From Macrostomum hystrix (taxonomy: Eukaryota; Platyhelminthes; Macrostomidae): a stretch of DNA of 64,000 bases. The stretch is from positions 19,564,001-19,628,000 of the forward strand of contig CATNEN010000038.1 in assembly GCA_950097015.1 (NCBI GenBank), given 5' to 3'. Position 1 is the first letter of the stretch, and the number at the start of each line of letters is the position of its first letter. This document shows positions 61,002 through 64,000 of this stretch, in pieces. A program made the position numbers and the translations under genes. The notes beneath the pieces were generated by a model. It saw only the letters and a program-made list of their open reading frames with translations, searched no databases and was not told the DNA's origin.

Positions 61002-62892
61002 TCACTCGTTGGACTCTTCCGACGAGAATTCCATCACAATGGCGGCACTAGTTGTGTTCCAAATTGCCGCCTCCTGGGGTGGGCAGAAGTTCAGATTACT
61101 CTCCGGATATTCAATCCAAAAGAAGCCGTTTCTTATCACGCTAAACAGGTAATCAACAGTTCGGTCTAGCTCATTATACAGCCCGATGTTGTAATCCAAG
61201 GTGAAGGCAAGTGTATCTGGAATTTTAGGGGTAGACAGTCATCTCGGGTGGTAGCGAGATTTTTTAATTGGACCGCTAGGGCAGACAGTCATCTGGGGTG
61301 GTTGCCAGCTAGTTTAATTGGGCCGCGGGGGTAGACAGTCATCTGGGGTGGTTGCCAGCTAGTTTAATTGGACCGCCGGGGCAGACAGTCATCTGGGGTG
61401 GTTGCGAGCTTGTTTGATTGGACCGCGGGGGTAGACAGTCATCTGGGGTGGTTGCCAGCTTGTTTAATTGGACCGCGGGGGTAGGCAGTCATCTGGGGTG
61501 GTTGCCAGCTAGTTTAATTGGACCGGGGGGTAGAGAGCCATCAGGTGGGTGCCATGCTCTTGTCCTCAGCTTAAACCTCACTCAACCAAAACCGCTCTCA
61601 CAGCTTTCAGTATCGTATTGAATGTTAAAGACTCGCAGTGCAGCTGTCAGGTAGCTGTTGGCAATCTGTCTCTCCACGCTCAGCCTGAATCTGGCCAGTA
61701 CGCAGTCGGGCTCATCCTCTGTCCACTCAAGCTCGTTGTGCAACAGGTCGCTGTTGAATTTGACTGCCAGCGTGACAACTAGGCCGCCCCTGCTCAGCGC
61801 CAGAAGTTTCTGCTCTTCCGCGATCTGAAAAAGTGCAAAAAACTGAGTTTTTTCTAAACAGTCGAAGATTGCTAGTTTTGTTTGATTTCTCTAAGCTTGC
61901 CACTCGGGTAAAATCTTAGAATGAATTTTGGTGTTGGCGCTTCGGAATGCCTAACATACAGCTCCGAAGATTTAACCTTAGTTCAGTGGAAACACTTTGT
62001 CCTTAAGCAAGAACCTTATGAGCAGAGGTTGTAGAAGTTGTAGCCTTGTGGTTAGAGCGTTGGACTCACGGCTTGAAGGTCGGGGGTTCGATTCCTGACT
62101 CCACTGGAACAATATGTGTCCTTTAGCAAGTTCAGTAACTCTACACTGGTTCAGTTCAGCCAGCTGTTAAATGGGTACCAGCATTAGCTGGGATAATTGA
62201 AGGTGGTTGTGGCGTCGATCCCCCCAGTCCATGGACTGAACTGCCGTACGCATGCCTTCAGATGCGCCGCGCAATAGCTGCGGCTGTGCTGTCGGCTGCA
62301 CATCTGGCCCAATCAGGCAGGTGTAAGCACTTTTTATTTATTATTAAGAACCTTAGTAAAAATAACATCTTATAATTTTTGTCGTTAAATATTACTTGAG
62401 TTACTTAATATTACTTACTTAAACAGTGAAAAAGTTAGGGCAGATGTACGCATCCTTAGTGAGTGTGTTCTTAGGGGTAAGACACAAGGACACGCGGCGT
62501 CAGATGAACTTATTATAGTATCAAGCAGTGCTCACTGTGAATCTCAGCTGAGCCGAAATCTGAGTCGCTGAAGCCTCTCTGTTTTGTTCGTCATCACTAA
62601 TCGACTGTTGGCTGCAGCAGCAGCAGCTGGCAGTGCTGGAAGAGCTGGAAGTCTTGTTCCTCAGATCAGGCAACTTGCCAGCAACTTGCCAAGCCCTACC
62701 AGACACTGAAACTCCACCGCCCGCACCCGCTGCGATGGTTGCCAGTCCTCGGACGCTGTCTTCAATGTGCAGCAGCTGCTGCTGCTCCTGCTGCTGCAGC
62801 CGGCCAATGGAGCCGGCGAGGTCAACAAATACGTGGTGATTAGCGCGGTGACTGGCGATGGCGTGCAGGTCATGGTTAATCAGCTTGAACAT
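61002..62892 (-). CDS. Unrecognised 264-aa protein, three exons, convergent with MON2
   Basis: Exons 62892-62536 (donor ATTCACA|GTGAGC), 61824-61602 (acceptor TTTTTCAG, donor AAAGCT|GTGAGA) and 61216-61002 (acceptor AATTCCAG) sum to 795 nt with consistent phases, ending TGA at 61004-61002. The N-terminal 50 residues (MFKLINHDLHAIASHRANHH) look helical and carry a Gln-rich run. A Gly/Ser-rich linker with four consecutive cysteines follows. The second half alternates beta-like and helical segments (GGLVVTLAVKFNSDLLHNEL, FRLSVERQIANSYLTAALRV, TLDYNIGLYNELDRTVDYLF). There is no signal peptide or membrane helix. I do not recognise the family and assign no function. Intron 1 contains a SINE; intron 2 contains a 50-bp minisatellite. 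Confidence 0.62.
61217..61545. repeat. Minisatellite, ~50-bp unit, ~6 copies
   Basis: The unit contains AGACAGTCATCTGGGGTGGT, TGCCAGCTAGTTTAATTGGA and CCGCGGGGGT. It fills intron 2 of the gene at 61002-62892 and starts at its acceptor. Confidence 0.92.
62030..62330 (+). mobile_element. SINE family A, full length
   Basis: GCCTTGTGGTTAGAGCG (A box), GGGGGTTCGATTCC (B box), CCACTGGAACAATATGTGTC, then CCAGTCCATGGACTGAACTG and CTGCACATCTGGCCC. The best preserved of the family here. It lies in intron 1 of the gene at 61002-62892, antisense to it. Confidence 0.88.
62425..62490 (+). mobile_element. SINE family B, short fragment
   Basis: CAGTGAAAAAGTTAGGGCAG, ATGTACGCATC and GTGAGTGTGT follow the middle of the family. 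Both ends are missing. Confidence 0.5.
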
Positions 62893-63439
62893 TGTAGATT
62901 GAGTGTTTTCACTTTTTAGGAGTTTGTTAGGTCCTATCAGTTAGATTTCTACTTTGACAGAAACGTATACATGCATTGGCATTTTCAAAGGGAACAGCTT
63001 GTGCCATAGAATGAGTGTGAGCGATTTCTGAAAGCTCTAAAACTCCAACATCTTATCAGCCATTCGCCAAAACTGGTAAGAAAAGATTTGTTAACTTTTT
63101 TTTATAAATAAAAGCATCAGCAATTTTTAATAACGGTCTTCCATGATCGCAATTGCCGGCTCACTATGTACATAGATCTCATATACCTAGATGGGCCACT
63201 CACCCATCAGACCACGCGTTTTTCACTTTGCCGCAGTAGACACTATTTTAAACTCGAAGTGAAGCAGTTATTCTATTGCGTATGTTCCACTGGTACAGAT
63301 GGGTGTCTGATGACAGAAACCAGCAATGTAGGCATAACTTTTCTGCTCACAATTGAGGAGTTGGGTTTTTCTCACACAAAAACTTTCCTCCTAACTTCTA
63401 GATTTAATCGAATCTAGGTAACTAGGTCCCCTTAAGAAA

Positions 63440-64000
63440 TGTGCTAGTCCTACACTTGCAGCGGCTTACTGCCACGCGCGGTTATCTCAATATAACCACT
63501 TCCCGACGGGCGATTGTTCCCCGTGAACAATTATTCGGCCTTCGGTCTCCGAAATTAATTCGCGAGGACCGGGTAATCTCCGAGTTCCTCCGGTAGTTCC
63601 TCGAAATTCGGGATAACTTTTAAAATCCCCGCTAACTGTATGGAGAGGAGGAGCGCTTCAATACAGCAGACACTTAGTTGAGCAGGCTTTACTAAGTGTG
63701 CCTACAATTAAAATAACTAACACAACACAAAAGGGTTCCTGATATATTTATTGCCTGTAGGCCGGGACAGTCGACTTACGTGAAGTCGAAGACTCCTCTT
63801 GTAGGTCGCTGGAGACGCCGGTCGGACCCGCTGATCTGGACCTGATTTTCCGTGACTCCAGCGCATGTGTATTTATAGTCTTTCAAAAGTTGTTACATTG
63901 TATGGTGCAATCGCGTGATGGATCCATGCTGGTTCTGGTTGACCTACTGACAGTTTGACATTTTCTACTAAAGAAGCGGAAGCTAGAGGGGTGGCTACTT
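63440..64000 (-). mobile_element. LTR-like or promoter-like segment at window edge
   Basis: On the minus strand a GC-rich region has a TATA box (TATAAATACA, about 63882-63870) and, about 130 bases on, an AATAAATATA polyadenylation-like motif (about 63751-63742). A structured GC-rich tail follows, ending near CAGTAAGCCGCTGCA (63450). TATA, short R-like stretch, poly(A) signal and U5-like tail is the order in a retrotransposon LTR. No paired LTR, primer-binding site or retroviral ORF is visible, and the other end is outside the window. A 5' gene region is the alternative. Confidence 0.35.

Noticed and set aside
61418-61621. Plus-strand frame with GVVASLFNWT repeats
   Set aside because: Translation of the 50-bp array in the intron of the minus-strand gene.
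63166-63417. 83-codon plus-strand frame MYIDLIYLDG...
   Set aside because: Short, without domain signal, splice partners or codon bias like the real exons here.

Overview
The window is from an intron-rich bilaterian invertebrate. It has GT-AG introns in every gene, an FMRFamide-receptor-like GPCR, C-type lectin/PAN proteins, tRNA-derived SINEs, hAT and Tc1-type DNA transposons, and GC-rich exons in AT-richer introns. A free-living flatworm or another spiralian would fit, but nothing here proves the lineage.

Layout. 1-2505: two tandem paralogues of a secreted C-type-lectin plus PAN/apple-like protein (the first is cut by the window edge). 5214-6716: a three-exon four-helix membrane protein. 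7612-59727: the dominant feature, a MON2 orthologue on the plus strand. I rebuilt 14 exons whose reading phases all agree; they give 5,280 nt of CDS and 1,759 aa (1,699 aa without exon 13). About 90% of the 52-kb gene is intron. 61002-62892: an unrecognised three-exon gene on the minus strand, convergent with MON2. 63440-64000: an LTR- or promoter-like segment.

Inside MON2. Ten of 13 introns carry minisatellites, roughly 20 kb in all, with units of 14-64 bp and different units in each intron. Many start within tens of bases of a 5' splice site. Two antisense genes are nested in introns: a secreted, dibasic-rich protein of 371 aa in intron 4, and a 437-aa FMRFamide-receptor-like GPCR in intron 8. 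Intron 5 holds a decayed Tc1/mariner-like element with IR/DR ends, next to a second inverted-repeat element. Introns 4 and 8 each hold a non-autonomous hAT element whose centre is the same 17-bp minisatellite. Three tRNA-derived SINE families are scattered through the window.

Most notable signals: (1) seven arrays in five introns share a core close to CAG-N-TAGAT, on both strands; (2) a 1-kb array has one perfect ATGAGTCAT (AP-1/GCN4-type) site every 16 bp, about 60 in total; (3) hAT elements carry minisatellites as cargo, one of them directly after the stop codon of a nested gene; (4) some arrays repeat strong splice-site-like motifs dozens of times in the sense direction of MON2.

Together the genes look like a housekeeping trafficking gene (MON2, endosome-Golgi sorting) that hosts unrelated nested genes. 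I see no operon-like functional link between neighbours.
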